From Hyphomicrobiales bacterium (lineage in GTDB: Bacteria > Pseudomonadota > Alphaproteobacteria > Rhizobiales > Rhizobiaceae): a DNA stretch of 64,000 nucleotides. A model generated the notes under the pieces. It was not told the DNA's origin. It saw only the letters and a list, made by a program, of their open reading frames with translations, and made no database searches. The first letter of the stretch is position 1. Every line of letters starts with the position of its first letter. Positions 9,038-17,765 of the stretch are shown piece by piece. The stretch covers positions 146,770-210,769 of the forward strand of contig UCCA01000007.1 in the NCBI GenBank assembly GCA_900470805.1, written 5' to 3'. Position numbers and translations under genes: made by a program.

Positions 9038-9767
9038 AAAAGACTGCTTCCGAACGAATTCTCAATATTGCGGCGGGTTGTGGAATGGACAAAGAGATCG
9101 GCCTAACAAGGCAGCAGTTGGAGGCGGGCTCGTGGGGTGAACATATCGCCCGCGACGCACCTGCCGTCGTCTTGTGGACAGATGAGCAGCGAGCAGCGAG
9201 CATCCAGGAAACGTTGCAGGGGCGACCGGCTGGTGATGTTTGGGTATTCGCTTACGGCTCGCTGATTTGGAACCCGACATTTAAGTTCGAAGAAACCCGC
9301 GTCGCTGTCATCCAGGGATGGCATCGGTCGTTCTGTCTCTCCGTTTCCGCTGGCCGTGGTATGTTGAGGCTCCTGGGTTGGTCTTGGGCTTGGATAAAGG
9401 CGGCACCTGCCCTGGCGTCGCCTTCCGCATTGCTGAAGCCGATCTTGAAACCGAGCTGGCGGTTCTGTGGAAACGAGAAATGATCACGGGGGCATACGCG
9501 CCACTATGGCTCGATGTCCATGATGCCGACGGACAGAAATTTGGCAACGCCATCGCGTTCACCATCGACCACAACAGCCCAAACTACGCGGGAAACCTCG
9601 AGCGCGAAGTTATAGTCTCCCGCCTGGCGACCGCGTCTGGCTTTCTGGGCACGTCGGCTGACTACCTGTTCCAAACCGCCGAAGGGCTTCGCAGCCGAGG
9701 TGTTTTGGATGAAGATCTAGATGCGCTCGCCAACGCTGTCACAACCTTGATGACCTCGAAGGTCTAG
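9034..9767 (+). pseudogene. chaC: ChaC-like gamma-glutamylcyclotransferase, frameshifted
   Basis: The intact family cleaves glutathione to 5-oxoproline and Cys-Gly in the cytosol. Frame one gives the N-terminal half with the signature VWVFAYGSLIWNP and GWHRSFCLSVSAGRG. The matching continuation EAPGLVLGLDKGG, VLWKREMITGAY and FLGTSADYLF lies in another frame from 9366 to the stop at 9767. Comparison with the order of ChaC motifs implies loss of one base in 9361-9365. Both halves are otherwise well preserved, so this is a recent inactivation or a sequencing error. The ATG overlaps the zwf stop by four bases, linking glutathione turnover to NADPH supply. Confidence 0.8.
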
Positions 9768-9782
9768 AGGCTCTTAGTCAGA

Positions 9783-10010
9783 CTATCTCGGTGTTACCGG
9801 GAATTCCGCTTCGAAGCGTTCTAGCAGTTCGCGGTCGTGTGCTGGGAAATACAGCGAAATGATCGTGGGCGATTGGCGCCGCACTTCAACTTGCCACTCC
9901 CTAGCAAAGTCTATGAAAGGCGTCTGATCGTCGGTCTCGACCGTAATAATGTGAGCATCGTCTTGCATCCCGGCGTTCGAGATGCGCAAAGGGACTTTTG
10001 GCTGGATCAA
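9783..10010 (-). CDS. Small hypothetical protein
   Basis: A 75-residue protein I do not recognise. It is soluble, with an alternating strand-like first half and an acidic C terminus (DRELLERFEAEFP). The TTG start at 10010 is supported by GGAG 7 bases upstream, which argues for a real gene; an internal ATG at 9968 has no such site. It lies downstream of and co-directional with the SDR gene and is convergent with chaC. No domain or function is assigned. Confidence 0.45.
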   Translation of the reverse strand: MIQPKVPLRISNAGMQDDAHIITVETDDQTPFIDFAREWQVEVRRQSPTIISLYFPAHDRELLERFEAEFPVTPR

Positions 10011-10096
10011 ACCGCAACTCCATTCAAATCAAGCGCTGCTAGCGTATCATGCTTGAGGTCGGGTCGCACCCAATGGCGCAGGTGCGGCCCGCTGTT

Positions 10097-10840
10097 TCAA
10101 ACGGTCGCACCGTTGTCAATTGTCCAAGCTGCACCGGTAACCGACCGTGCATCAGGTGACGCGAGGTAGCCGACCACGTTTGCGACCTCATCGGCACTGG
10201 CGAACCCAACGGGATTTGACATCAAGTCCACTTGAGCCGAAGCGAAGGGACCGTCGGACGGGTTCATATCAGTGTCCGTCGACCCGGGGTGGACGGTGTT
10301 GACCGTGATCTTGCGGGGACCCAGCTCGCGGGCCAGAGCCTGCGCCATCACTGCCACGGCTCCTTTTGTTGCAGCATAGACACTCAAACCGGGCGCATGG
10401 ACTCGTAGAGCAAGCGTGCTCCCAATGAAGATGATGCGGCCTCCGTCCGGCATCGACTTGAGTGCGGCCCGGGCTGCAGCAAAACCAGATTTGACGTTGA
10501 TCGCAAAAGCCCTGTCGAATTCGGCATCTGTCGTGTCGACGACGAGTCCCGTCGGGAAAATGCCCGCGTTGTTGACGAGGATGTCGATCGGTCCAAACTC
10601 CGAGACAGCCCGCGAGATTGCATTGCCGACTTGGTCCGTGTCCGCGCTGTCGGCCTGTATCGCCAACGCCTTCCCGCCAGTTGCCTCGATAGCAGCCACC
10701 ACTGCTTCCGCTGAGGACTTTCCATTCACGTAAGTGATTGCGACAGAGGCACCATCAGCCGCCAAGCGCTTGGCGATCGCGGCGCCGATACCACGGCTAC
10801 CGCCGGTGACAAAAGCCACTTTTTTAGCGAGCTTGCTCAT
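10097..10840 (-). CDS. SDR family oxidoreductase
   Basis: A 247-residue classical short-chain dehydrogenase/reductase, cytosolic and NAD(P)-dependent. The cofactor motif is TGGSRGIG, followed by NNAG. The catalytic triad is Ser in IFIGST and YAATK (Tyr/Lys), and the C-terminal GAAWTIDNG is typical of the FabG-like group. Arginine in the TGGSRGIG loop favours NADP(H). The substrate is unknown; resemblance to 3-oxoacyl-ACP reductase does not establish that role. The gene appears to be a single unit, with the next minus-strand gene upstream 40 bases away. Confidence 0.9.
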   Translation of the reverse strand: MSKLAKKVAFVTGGSRGIGAAIAKRLAADGASVAITYVNGKSSAEAVVAAIEATGGKALAIQADSADTDQVGNAISRAVSEFGPIDILVNNAGIFPTGLVVDTTDAEFDRAFAINVKSGFAAARAALKSMPDGGRIIFIGSTLALRVHAPGLSVYAATKGAVAVMAQALARELGPRKITVNTVHPGSTDTDMNPSDGPFASAQVDLMSNPVGFASADEVANVVGYLASPDARSVTGAAWTIDNGATV

Positions 10841-10879
10841 CTAATAACTCTTTCATTGATACACATCTGGTGGACAGCC

Positions 10880-11362
10880 TTAAGAAAACCGGCGTCTCGA
10901 ACCGCGAAGACACGCGTAACCGACGACAAGCGCGACCGCGAACAGCAAGCCTTGGGAGATGATTACGGGCGGCTCGTTTCCCACCGGTGCACCCGCATGA
11001 AGAAACGGAACCTTCTGAAAGCTCTGGGCGATCAGGACCAGACAGTTGAAATACAGGAGCGCGAGGGCTCCTACCTTGTAAGTCACTGCCCAAATCCAAT
11101 TGCCCTTGGATTTGCCGTGGGCAATGACGGTTCCAATGAGGATCAGTGTGTTGAGCGCCCCTACGACGATCGCTGGCGTAACGCCGTGAAAAGGAAATAA
11201 AAAGCCGGTCAGCAGATTGGCGGCCGTAAAACAAAGAAACGTCCGTCTTGTCGAGCGGGGGTCAAGGCCTTTGGTAAATGCCGACGCCAACAGGATACCT
11301 GAGATGAGCGCGACCAGGCTGATAAGTACATGGAAGATCGTATAGTCAAGAAGTAGGTTCAT
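10880..11362 (-). CDS. Small integral membrane protein
   Basis: A 160-residue protein with about five hydrophobic helices (for example FHVLISLVALISGILLA, VGALNTLILIGTVIAHG and LLFAVALVVGYACL) and a basic C-terminal tail (RGSRRRFS). No catalytic motif is visible and I do not recognise the family with certainty. The ATG at 11362 is preferred over 11374 because GGAG lies 6 bases upstream. It sits 40 bases upstream of the SDR gene on the same strand and could be co-transcribed with it. Confidence 0.6.
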   Translation of the reverse strand: MNLLLDYTIFHVLISLVALISGILLASAFTKGLDPRSTRRTFLCFTAANLLTGFLFPFHGVTPAIVVGALNTLILIGTVIAHGKSKGNWIWAVTYKVGALALLYFNCLVLIAQSFQKVPFLHAGAPVGNEPPVIISQGLLFAVALVVGYACLRGSRRRFS

Positions 11363-11610
11363 TTTGGGCTCCAAACAAAAAGCCCTTATTCTCTGTCAGT
11401 TTTCACTGTCCCAGGCACTCATACCAAGGTGCTAGGCGCCAGCGGCATTAGTTAACGCCGCTTTAGCTAATCTTTAATAGATCTACCATCAACATCTTAA
11501 CGGCGGCTCATATTCCGCCAAGCGCATGAAGCGCCTCACCCAGTTTGCCAAAGAAGTACGCGTTCGGCCCCACCGTCGGGTCGCGTATCCTGCCGTTAAG
11601 GTTTCCCCAG

Positions 11611-13446
11611 ATGAAGAATCTCAAGATTTCGTCTCAGTTGCTCATTTTGATCGGCGGCCTGTTTGCCGCCTTCACATTTGCGGTCTACCTCCAGATCCAC
11701 AGCTCTTCGACGGCCATATACAACGAACGATATGACATGCTCCGGACCCAAACCGAGTCCGCGATCTCGGTCCTGATGCGCTTCCATGATAAGGAACTCG
11801 CCGGAGAGATGAGCCGTGAGGATGCTCAGAAAGCAGCGTTCGACGTGGTGGACGACATGCGGTTCACGCCTGATGGATACTTTTTCGGCTACGACTACGA
11901 TGCCACACGCCTGATCTATCCTGACCGAAAAGGACTGGGTAAGAATTATGCCGCTCTGGTCGACGACAAGGGTAACAAGTTCCTCTTGGATATTGTGAAA
12001 AAAGCCAGGAATGGGGGAGGATGGACCAACTACGATTGGCCGAAGCCCGGACATTCCGAGACCCTTCAATTCCCGAAAGCAGCTTACTCTGCGGAATTCG
12101 CTCCATGGCAAGTGGTGATCGGTACCGGCGCCTATCTTGACGATCTCCACGCAACTGTCATGCGTGAAGTATGGAATGCCGTTGCCATAGGCTGCGTCGT
12201 TCTCGTCATCGGCATTGGGTCGTCCGTCTGGGTGGTCCGTAGTATCGCCAATCCTCTATCGGCCATCCATCGCGCTCTTCAGGCTGTAGCTGACGAGAAC
12301 GTCTCAGTTGCCATTCCCCACACCGATATGAAGAATGAAGTCGGCCAGATGGCAAAGGCCACACTCTCCCTTCAGGACAAGGTGCGGGAAAGGCAAACGA
12401 TGCGGTTGCAACAGGGCGAGCAAGAAGCCGTCCTCAACGCAGAACGCCAGAAAAACTTCGATCAGCAACGCGAAGAAGCAGCTATCCAAGCGAATGTCGT
12501 CGCGACGATCGGAGCATCCTTGGAAAAGCTGGCGGTTGGCGATCTGACTGTTCGATGCGCGGACCTGGGCCCTAAGTACAGTGCTCTGCGCGATAGCTTC
12601 AACGAAGCGCTCTCCCAGCTTGAGGAAGCGATGACCCGCGTCAGCGTTAAGAGCAAGGATATCGCCTTGAGCAAAGACGAGATTAGCAGGGCATCGGCTG
12701 AACTCGCGCAGCGGACCGAGCGTCAGGCTGCAAACCTTGAAGAAACCTCTGCAGCGTTGGATCAGCTCACTGTAGCGGTTCGCCAGACGGCCGAGGGTGC
12801 TCATGAAGCTGCCGGACAGGTCAAGGCAGTGAGCAAAGAAGCTGGTGACAGCGATGTAATCGTCGAGAGAGCGATTGTTGCGATGAGCGCGATCGAGAAA
12901 TCCGCCACGCAAATCAACACCATCATAGGTGTCATCGATGAGATCGCGTTCCAGACCAACCTGCTTGCACTTAATGCAGGCGTCGAAGCTGCCAGAGCTG
13001 GAGAGAGTGGCAAGGGCTTTGCAGTTGTCGCCCAGGAAGTTCGCGAGCTTGCGCAACGCTCAGCTGCTGCCGCCAAGGAAATCAAGACGCAGATCTCGAA
13101 TTCGTCGGTGCAGGTTGCTCAAGGTGTTGATCTCGTCGCAAAAACCGGCGAGGCGCTTAAACGCATATCGGCTCAGATCCACAGCGCTGATAGCACGGTT
13201 TCCAAGATCGCTCATAGTGCTCAGGAGCAGGACCTCACCCTCCGCTCCATCTCCGCTGCCATGAACCAGCTGGACAGCGCAACGCAACAGAACGCGGCGA
13301 TGGCCGAGGAGACGACTGCATCAGCCACGGCGTTGGCGACCGACACCGGCGATCTCGTTTCACTCATTCAGGGTTTTCAAGTGTCATCGTCCGGACGTGG
13401 GGCACTCAGGCCGAGCGCCAGAGTGCCGATCCTTCGCGCGGTCTAG
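11611..13446 (+). CDS. Methyl-accepting chemotaxis protein (sCache, HAMP)
   Basis: An inner-membrane chemoreceptor that passes ligand occupancy to CheA/CheW. It has TM1 near residues 8-27, then a periplasmic single-Cache sensor with [19 protein letters not shown] and GWTNYDWP, typical of small organic acid sensors. TM2 is [19 protein letters not shown], followed by a HAMP linker and a long coiled-coil. The highly conserved hairpin tip reads [15 protein letters not shown] and [16 protein letters not shown]. There is no C-terminal CheR-tethering pentapeptide (it ends LRAV). The ATG at 11611 is chosen over 11545 because it starts directly before the TM segment and has AAGG upstream. No che genes are nearby. 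Confidence 0.93.
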   Translation: MKNLKISSQLLILIGGLFAAFTFAVYLQIHSSSTAIYNERYDMLRTQTESAISVLMRFHDKELAGEMSREDAQKAAFDVVDDMRFTPDGYFFGYDYDATRLIYPDRKGLGKNYAALVDDKGNKFLLDIVKKARNGGGWTNYDWPKPGHSETLQFPKAAYSAEFAPWQVVIGTGAYLDDLHATVMREVWNAVAIGCVVLVIGIGSSVWVVRSIANPLSAIHRALQAVADENVSVAIPHTDMKNEVGQMAKATLSLQDKVRERQTMRLQQGEQEAVLNAERQKNFDQQREEAAIQANVVATIGASLEKLAVGDLTVRCADLGPKYSALRDSFNEALSQLEEAMTRVSVKSKDIALSKDEISRASAELAQRTERQAANLEETSAALDQLTVAVRQTAEGAHEAAGQVKAVSKEAGDSDVIVERAIVAMSAIEKSATQINTIIGVIDEIAFQTNLLALNAGVEAARAGESGKGFAVVAQEVRELAQRSAAAAKEIKTQISNSSVQVAQGVDLVAKTGEALKRISAQIHSADSTVSKIAHSAQEQDLTLRSISAAMNQLDSATQQNAAMAEETTASATALATDTGDLVSLIQGFQVSSSGRGALRPSARVPILRAV

Positions 13447-13574
13447 GAGGTTTTTCAAAGATCAGGTTGGCCGTCCGGGGAAAGCTCCGCGCGGCCGACC
13501 CACGACAAACATGCGCGTACAATCGAAATGCTAGTGCGCTTTTGAGTTGCAGATTGTAGCCTGCATTTGAAAAC

Positions 13575-14753
13575 ATGCGCGATTCCTTGTTCGGGCAAGA
13601 GATTGGTGGGGAGCTTTTGGCGAATAGCATGGCATTGAACCTCATTGCTGAGGTCATGGGATGGACTGAGGAAGGTGAATCCAGCGTCGCAAACCAAGAA
13701 TTTGCGTGGCTGAGGATGATGTCCTCCATCAAGTACGATGGGTATGCAGACTTCCGCGCAGGTGTTCGATTTATCGAGAGCCTAGCGATTTGGCTCAAGC
13801 AGTTCAAAAAAGCCGACCGCCAGACCGCATATGACTTTTTCAAGAGGCGACTGGTGTATATCTCTCCAGCCGAATTGCAGTGCTTGATCGAGATTTTTGT
13901 CCCAGAAGTCGTCACACCTCACCTTCGCCAGGTGGTGGCGAGGCAGCTGGGCATCAAACCATACGAAGTGTGGGCAACTAAAGACGGGATGGAGTGCTTC
14001 ACAACGCGCCTTCGATCAACGTTGTTCGTCGGCATGAGCGACGGAAGCAGGATGGACGTTTTTCGACGTGCGAACGTGGGTAAGGTCAACCAGGAACAGG
14101 TGATCACTACGCTTACAGTCGATGACGCCAAGTGGGAAAGTCTCGGCGAGAAGCTCCGCAAAAAGCTGGGTAACGAGGCCAAATTCGACAGCGTCTACCT
14201 TATTGAAGACTTTACGGGTTCGGGCACCACCTTTATTCGGCAGGAGGCGAGCGGCGACTGGGACGGAAAGCTCGCCAAGTTCAACAAGGCGATCCTTCAC
14301 GCAAAGAAGATGTTGGGAACGAAGTTTCCGCTCGCTGAAGAGTTCGATCTGCATATCCATCATTATATTTCGACTGACCAAGCCCGCCTGAGCCTGGACG
14401 AACGCATCGAATTCGCACGAAAAAACTGGAACGACAAGGTATTCGGAAGCGTCACGGTTACTGAAGGTATTCGACTTCCACCTGAACTCAAGCTTGCCCC
14501 AGAAGTCGACGGCAGCATTCTCGACCTTTGTGACCGCTACCACGATCCCGGCCTCGATGAGCGCTTGAAAGAACACTTGGCTGCGGCCAATAAGACCACA
14601 GTCAAACTTGGGTTCGCCGACTGTGCGCTTCCATTGATTCTGGATCACAACACACCGAACAACAGCATTCCTCTGCTATGGGCGGAAACAGAGGCGGCGC
14701 CGGGAAGCCACTCCATGCAGCCCCTCTTTCGACGCCGAGATCGTCACGGGTAA
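13575..14753 (+). CDS. Phosphoribosyltransferase-like protein of a conflict-type operon
   Basis: A 392-residue cytosolic protein, first of a five-gene operon. Residues 211-219 read EDFTGSGTT, the acidic-acidic plus Gly/Thr loop that binds the ribose-5-phosphate of PRPP in type I phosphoribosyltransferases, preceded by a hydrophobic strand (SVYLI). The rest is unlike housekeeping PRTases and longer than them: an N-terminal helical part of about 190 residues and a C-terminal extension. I recall a PRTase-like family linked to ORC/CDC6-like ATPases in predicted conflict systems, and the next gene fits that pairing. The ATG at 13575 has no strong ribosome site. Six bases separate it from the next gene. 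The acceptor base or protein is unknown. Confidence 0.7.
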   Translation: MRDSLFGQEIGGELLANSMALNLIAEVMGWTEEGESSVANQEFAWLRMMSSIKYDGYADFRAGVRFIESLAIWLKQFKKADRQTAYDFFKRRLVYISPAELQCLIEIFVPEVVTPHLRQVVARQLGIKPYEVWATKDGMECFTTRLRSTLFVGMSDGSRMDVFRRANVGKVNQEQVITTLTVDDAKWESLGEKLRKKLGNEAKFDSVYLIEDFTGSGTTFIRQEASGDWDGKLAKFNKAILHAKKMLGTKFPLAEEFDLHIHHYISTDQARLSLDERIEFARKNWNDKVFGSVTVTEGIRLPPELKLAPEVDGSILDLCDRYHDPGLDERLKEHLAAANKTTVKLGFADCALPLILDHNTPNNSIPLLWAETEAAPGSHSMQPLFRRRDRHG

Positions 14754-14759
14754 TATGCT

Positions 14760-16670
14760 ATGAATCCATTTCTTCGCCGGGCGACCGAATACATCCGCGA
14801 CACGACGGCGTTTCTCGCCATCACAAGTCCCGAGCCAATCAAGACATTCATCGCCAACCATCGGCGGGTAAATGATCTGTTTGATTTTCCTGTCAGGGTC
14901 ATCGGCAGTCCCGGTACTGGCAAAACGATGATCGCATCGCTCGTCGAGTTCCGGCTCATTGAGGCGATCCTCCAAGATCAAAGCAACCAAGGTAATCGAA
15001 CCTTGGCCGCTGCTTTGGCCGCTGCAAGGTTTTCGGATGGAGATAAACCTCTCGTTGCCGCGATCAGGCTGCCAATGGAATCCGAGTATAGAGAATTCTG
15101 GGAGCTACCCTACGACCCGGCTGTAAAAACAAAGCTGGTCCTGTCGTTGATCCAGGCTCGCGCCATCTTGGGCCTGGTGAGGACCCTAACCGCGAACAAG
15201 CTGCGTGAGATAGAGGACATTCAGTTCATTACTCGTGCTGAAGCCGAGGCACAGAAGACCCAGATTGGTGGCGACGACAGTTTAGAAATACGTGAGCGGG
15301 CCCGAGAAGTGGAAACGCTTGTTTACAACATCGGCGCAAGCCTTCTTCCGCCCGACCTCGCTCAGATACCAGACGAGGTCCAAAAGCCCTACCAACCCTT
15401 CGAGACAATTCGCGAGATCGAAATCACATGGCGAGGCGAGCGGATAAGGCTGCGACCACTGGTAATCCTTGATGACGTGCACAGCCTTCATCCTGAGCAG
15501 TATTCAGCATTGTTTCGTGCACTGGCCAAGAGAGAGATCCGTGTGGGGCGTTGGCTGATGATGCGAATGGATGCGCTTAGCCCAAGTGAGGTATTTCGGA
15601 CGTCCGACGACGAGGCGCTGCCAGGTCTGAAGCATGACCGGGATTTCATCGACGTCGTCATGGAGGGATCGTCGAGCAGGAAGGGTGACCGAAAGCTGTT
15701 CCGGAAAATGGCCAACGACATGGCCAACCGTTATCTCAAACTGGTGGATTCCCTCAGTGATCGTGGCCATCAGACGATGCACAGTCTTCTAAGCGAGGTA
15801 TTGCCACCATTTCCAGAGGGCAAGACAAAGGAGCTGGAGGCAGCGGTTACCCGAGAGCAACATCAACTCTCGATATCACACTCTCGGCGTGCTGCACTTG
15901 AAGAAGAAGTGGAATCCTACGCAAAGGGTGCGAAATCCTACGATCTGAGCGCAGAAATGCGGCTTTCGATGGTTCGGATCCTCATGCACAGGTATGCCAA
16001 CCGCGTCTCAACCCAAAACCTGGAACTGTTCGGCGACCCGGAGCCAACGCAGCCTGTAAAGGCTAGCAGCGGGGTGGCGGACGGTGCTCGGGTCCATCTC
16101 CATCACAAGTTCGACCGTCCACTGCACTATGGCATGGATGACTTGTGCGACGCGAGTGGCGAGAACGCCGAGCTTTTCCTTCAGCTTGCAGGTTCACTGG
16201 TTAACCGAATGGAGACGAAGACCATTCGCAACCAAGATCCAACACTCACACCAAGCCAGCAGCAGGATGAATTGCGGACCAAAGCCAAGGAGATCATAGG
16301 CAAGTGGTCTTTCCCATATGCGAGGAAAGTTGATCGCCTTGTAGACCAGCTGGCCAATCAATGCGTCGAGAACGCTCTGCTGCCGAATTCTCCCTTGAAG
16401 GAGGGCGCCAATACCATCGGCATCCTGGAGAGCGAGATCAAAGTTCTCCTAGCGGGTAAAGACGAACTCGCCCTGATTCTGAAGTATGCGATTGCGTACG
16501 GCGCGATGTCTGCCGTTAGGGACTATGGACAAGGCAACAAAATCTGGTGCCTGCTTGAGCTATCAGGCCCCGTTTGCATCAAGTACGGACTTGGGTTTGA
16601 TCGCGGGAATTTCCTCGAGCGAAAAGTTGAAGACCTACAGGCACTCATCGCGGAGCCGCACGATGCGTGA
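14760..16670 (+). CDS. ORC/CDC6-like AAA+ P-loop ATPase
   Basis: A 636-residue protein. Walker A is GSPGTGKT at residues 49-56 and Walker B is PLVILDDVH with Asp238/Asp239, spaced unusually far apart by an inserted helical segment. The early P-loop, the DDVH box and a following arginine-rich strand suggest the ORC/CDC6-like AAA+ branch. The C-terminal half is helical and may include a winged-helix-like region. In conflict systems such ATPases are thought to sense nucleic acid or assemble as switches. It starts 6 bases after the PRTase stop, and its stop overlaps the next start by 8 bases, so translation is coupled. No membrane segments. The function is inferred from family and context only. 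Confidence 0.7.
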   Translation: MNPFLRRATEYIRDTTAFLAITSPEPIKTFIANHRRVNDLFDFPVRVIGSPGTGKTMIASLVEFRLIEAILQDQSNQGNRTLAAALAAARFSDGDKPLVAAIRLPMESEYREFWELPYDPAVKTKLVLSLIQARAILGLVRTLTANKLREIEDIQFITRAEAEAQKTQIGGDDSLEIRERAREVETLVYNIGASLLPPDLAQIPDEVQKPYQPFETIREIEITWRGERIRLRPLVILDDVHSLHPEQYSALFRALAKREIRVGRWLMMRMDALSPSEVFRTSDDEALPGLKHDRDFIDVVMEGSSSRKGDRKLFRKMANDMANRYLKLVDSLSDRGHQTMHSLLSEVLPPFPEGKTKELEAAVTREQHQLSISHSRRAALEEEVESYAKGAKSYDLSAEMRLSMVRILMHRYANRVSTQNLELFGDPEPTQPVKASSGVADGARVHLHHKFDRPLHYGMDDLCDASGENAELFLQLAGSLVNRMETKTIRNQDPTLTPSQQQDELRTKAKEIIGKWSFPYARKVDRLVDQLANQCVENALLPNSPLKEGANTIGILESEIKVLLAGKDELALILKYAIAYGAMSAVRDYGQGNKIWCLLELSGPVCIKYGLGFDRGNFLERKVEDLQALIAEPHDA

Positions 16671-17754
16671 TCACTGGGACAATTGCGTTACTCACTTCGA
16701 CCAAGATGCCACGCATTTCATCAAGGAATATTTCACAGGTGGGCAGCGCCGATGCTTCTTGATAGCGGCGGCGGGATTTGACCCACGTTCCCCAATTATA
16801 CCCAACCTCCTTTCGGCTGCTCTCGGTGACGACCTCCATGCCCTTTTTATACGGGAAGAGCGAGGAGAGACTGCGGATGAATCTCTACGCCAGTCCGCAG
16901 ATCAGAATGAGGGTGAACTGCGGAAGGCTATATCCAATTCCCGCGTGGAGCCAATCACGATCTTCGATCCGGCCGACAACGCACCCGTCGGCGGTAATCG
17001 TCTTGCCACGCTGTTGAGCAGATTGTCGCTTCCTGAGGGCACAACAGATATCGTCTTGGATATGAGTGCTCTATCGATGGGAATCGCATTTCCCGCAGCA
17101 AAGATTCTAGTTGAGATTACCGATCGCAACCCGGACCTGAACATGCATCTCATGATCGCATCCAATCCCGAAATGGATGTCAGCATCGTCGGAGAACCCG
17201 GCGAAAAAGTGCAGGCAGTTCGGGGATTTGCAGGCAAGGCCGGGCGAGAGAGTGAGTACCCGAAAGCTCGGATATGGCTTCCTCAACTCGCAAAGAAGCG
17301 CGGGGCAGCGCTGGAACGCATTAAAGCTTCCCTGACTGATATCTACAAGGTCTGCCCGATCCTGCCATTTCCCGCGCGTGACCCAAGACGCGCCGATCTG
17401 TTGATTGAAGAGTTCGGGGCGGAGATCAGAGAAGAATGGGAGGTGGACCCACGGGATTTCATCTACGTGTCCGAAAAGAACCCATTGGATTCTTTCAGGT
17501 CGATTGAGACACTGAAAAAGCGCTATGACAAAACCGTCAAAGATATCTACGATCCCCAGCTCATCCTGTCACCTGTTGGAAGTAAGGTCATGGCCGCCGG
17601 GGCGATGATGGCTGCTATCAAGTACGACCTCACTGTTCAGTATGTCGAGGTCCTCCGTTATGAGATAGACGAAACGGCTTCAAAGGCACCGAATATGGAC
17701 ATTGTCCATGTCTGGCTCGATGGTCCGATCTACAACGGCTATGGACAGCAATAA
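16663..17754 (+). CDS. Unrecognised Rossmann-like protein of the PRTase/ATPase operon
   Basis: A 363-residue cytosolic protein. The ATG at 16663 has GGAG 7 bases upstream and overlaps the ATPase stop; the open frame extends back to 16486 but that part is shadow. A first strand-loop motif RCFLIAAAGFDPRS, then DIVLDMSALSMGIAFPAAK, and a late LSPVGSKVMAAGAMMA suggest a nucleotide-binding alpha/beta fold, perhaps two Rossmann-like halves, as in ligand sensors of the CARF kind. That comparison is speculative. No nuclease, transmembrane or known effector motif is visible. Being locked between the ATPase and the sugar-phosphate enzymes, it is probably an essential component of the system and is the least explained one. 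Confidence 0.6.
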   Translation: MRDHWDNCVTHFDQDATHFIKEYFTGGQRRCFLIAAAGFDPRSPIIPNLLSAALGDDLHALFIREERGETADESLRQSADQNEGELRKAISNSRVEPITIFDPADNAPVGGNRLATLLSRLSLPEGTTDIVLDMSALSMGIAFPAAKILVEITDRNPDLNMHLMIASNPEMDVSIVGEPGEKVQAVRGFAGKAGRESEYPKARIWLPQLAKKRGAALERIKASLTDIYKVCPILPFPARDPRRADLLIEEFGAEIREEWEVDPRDFIYVSEKNPLDSFRSIETLKKRYDKTVKDIYDPQLILSPVGSKVMAAGAMMAAIKYDLTVQYVEVLRYEIDETASKAPNMDIVHVWLDGPIYNGYGQQ

Positions 17755-17765
17755 GGGTCGAAATT

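Noticed and set aside
10061..10090. Imperfect 10-bp hairpin downstream of the SDR gene
   Set aside because: No T-run and a 10-base loop on the minus strand; too weak to call a terminator.
12304..13056. 250-residue minus-strand open frame
   Set aside because: Antisense to the conserved signalling domain of the chemotaxis receptor.
13465..13500. GGTTGGCCG/CGGCCGACC hairpin after the chemoreceptor gene
   Set aside because: One mismatch and an 18-base loop without a T-run, so it is only possibly a terminator.
14016..14648. 210-residue minus-strand open frame
   Set aside because: Antisense to the PRTase-like gene, which has recognisable motifs in its own frame.
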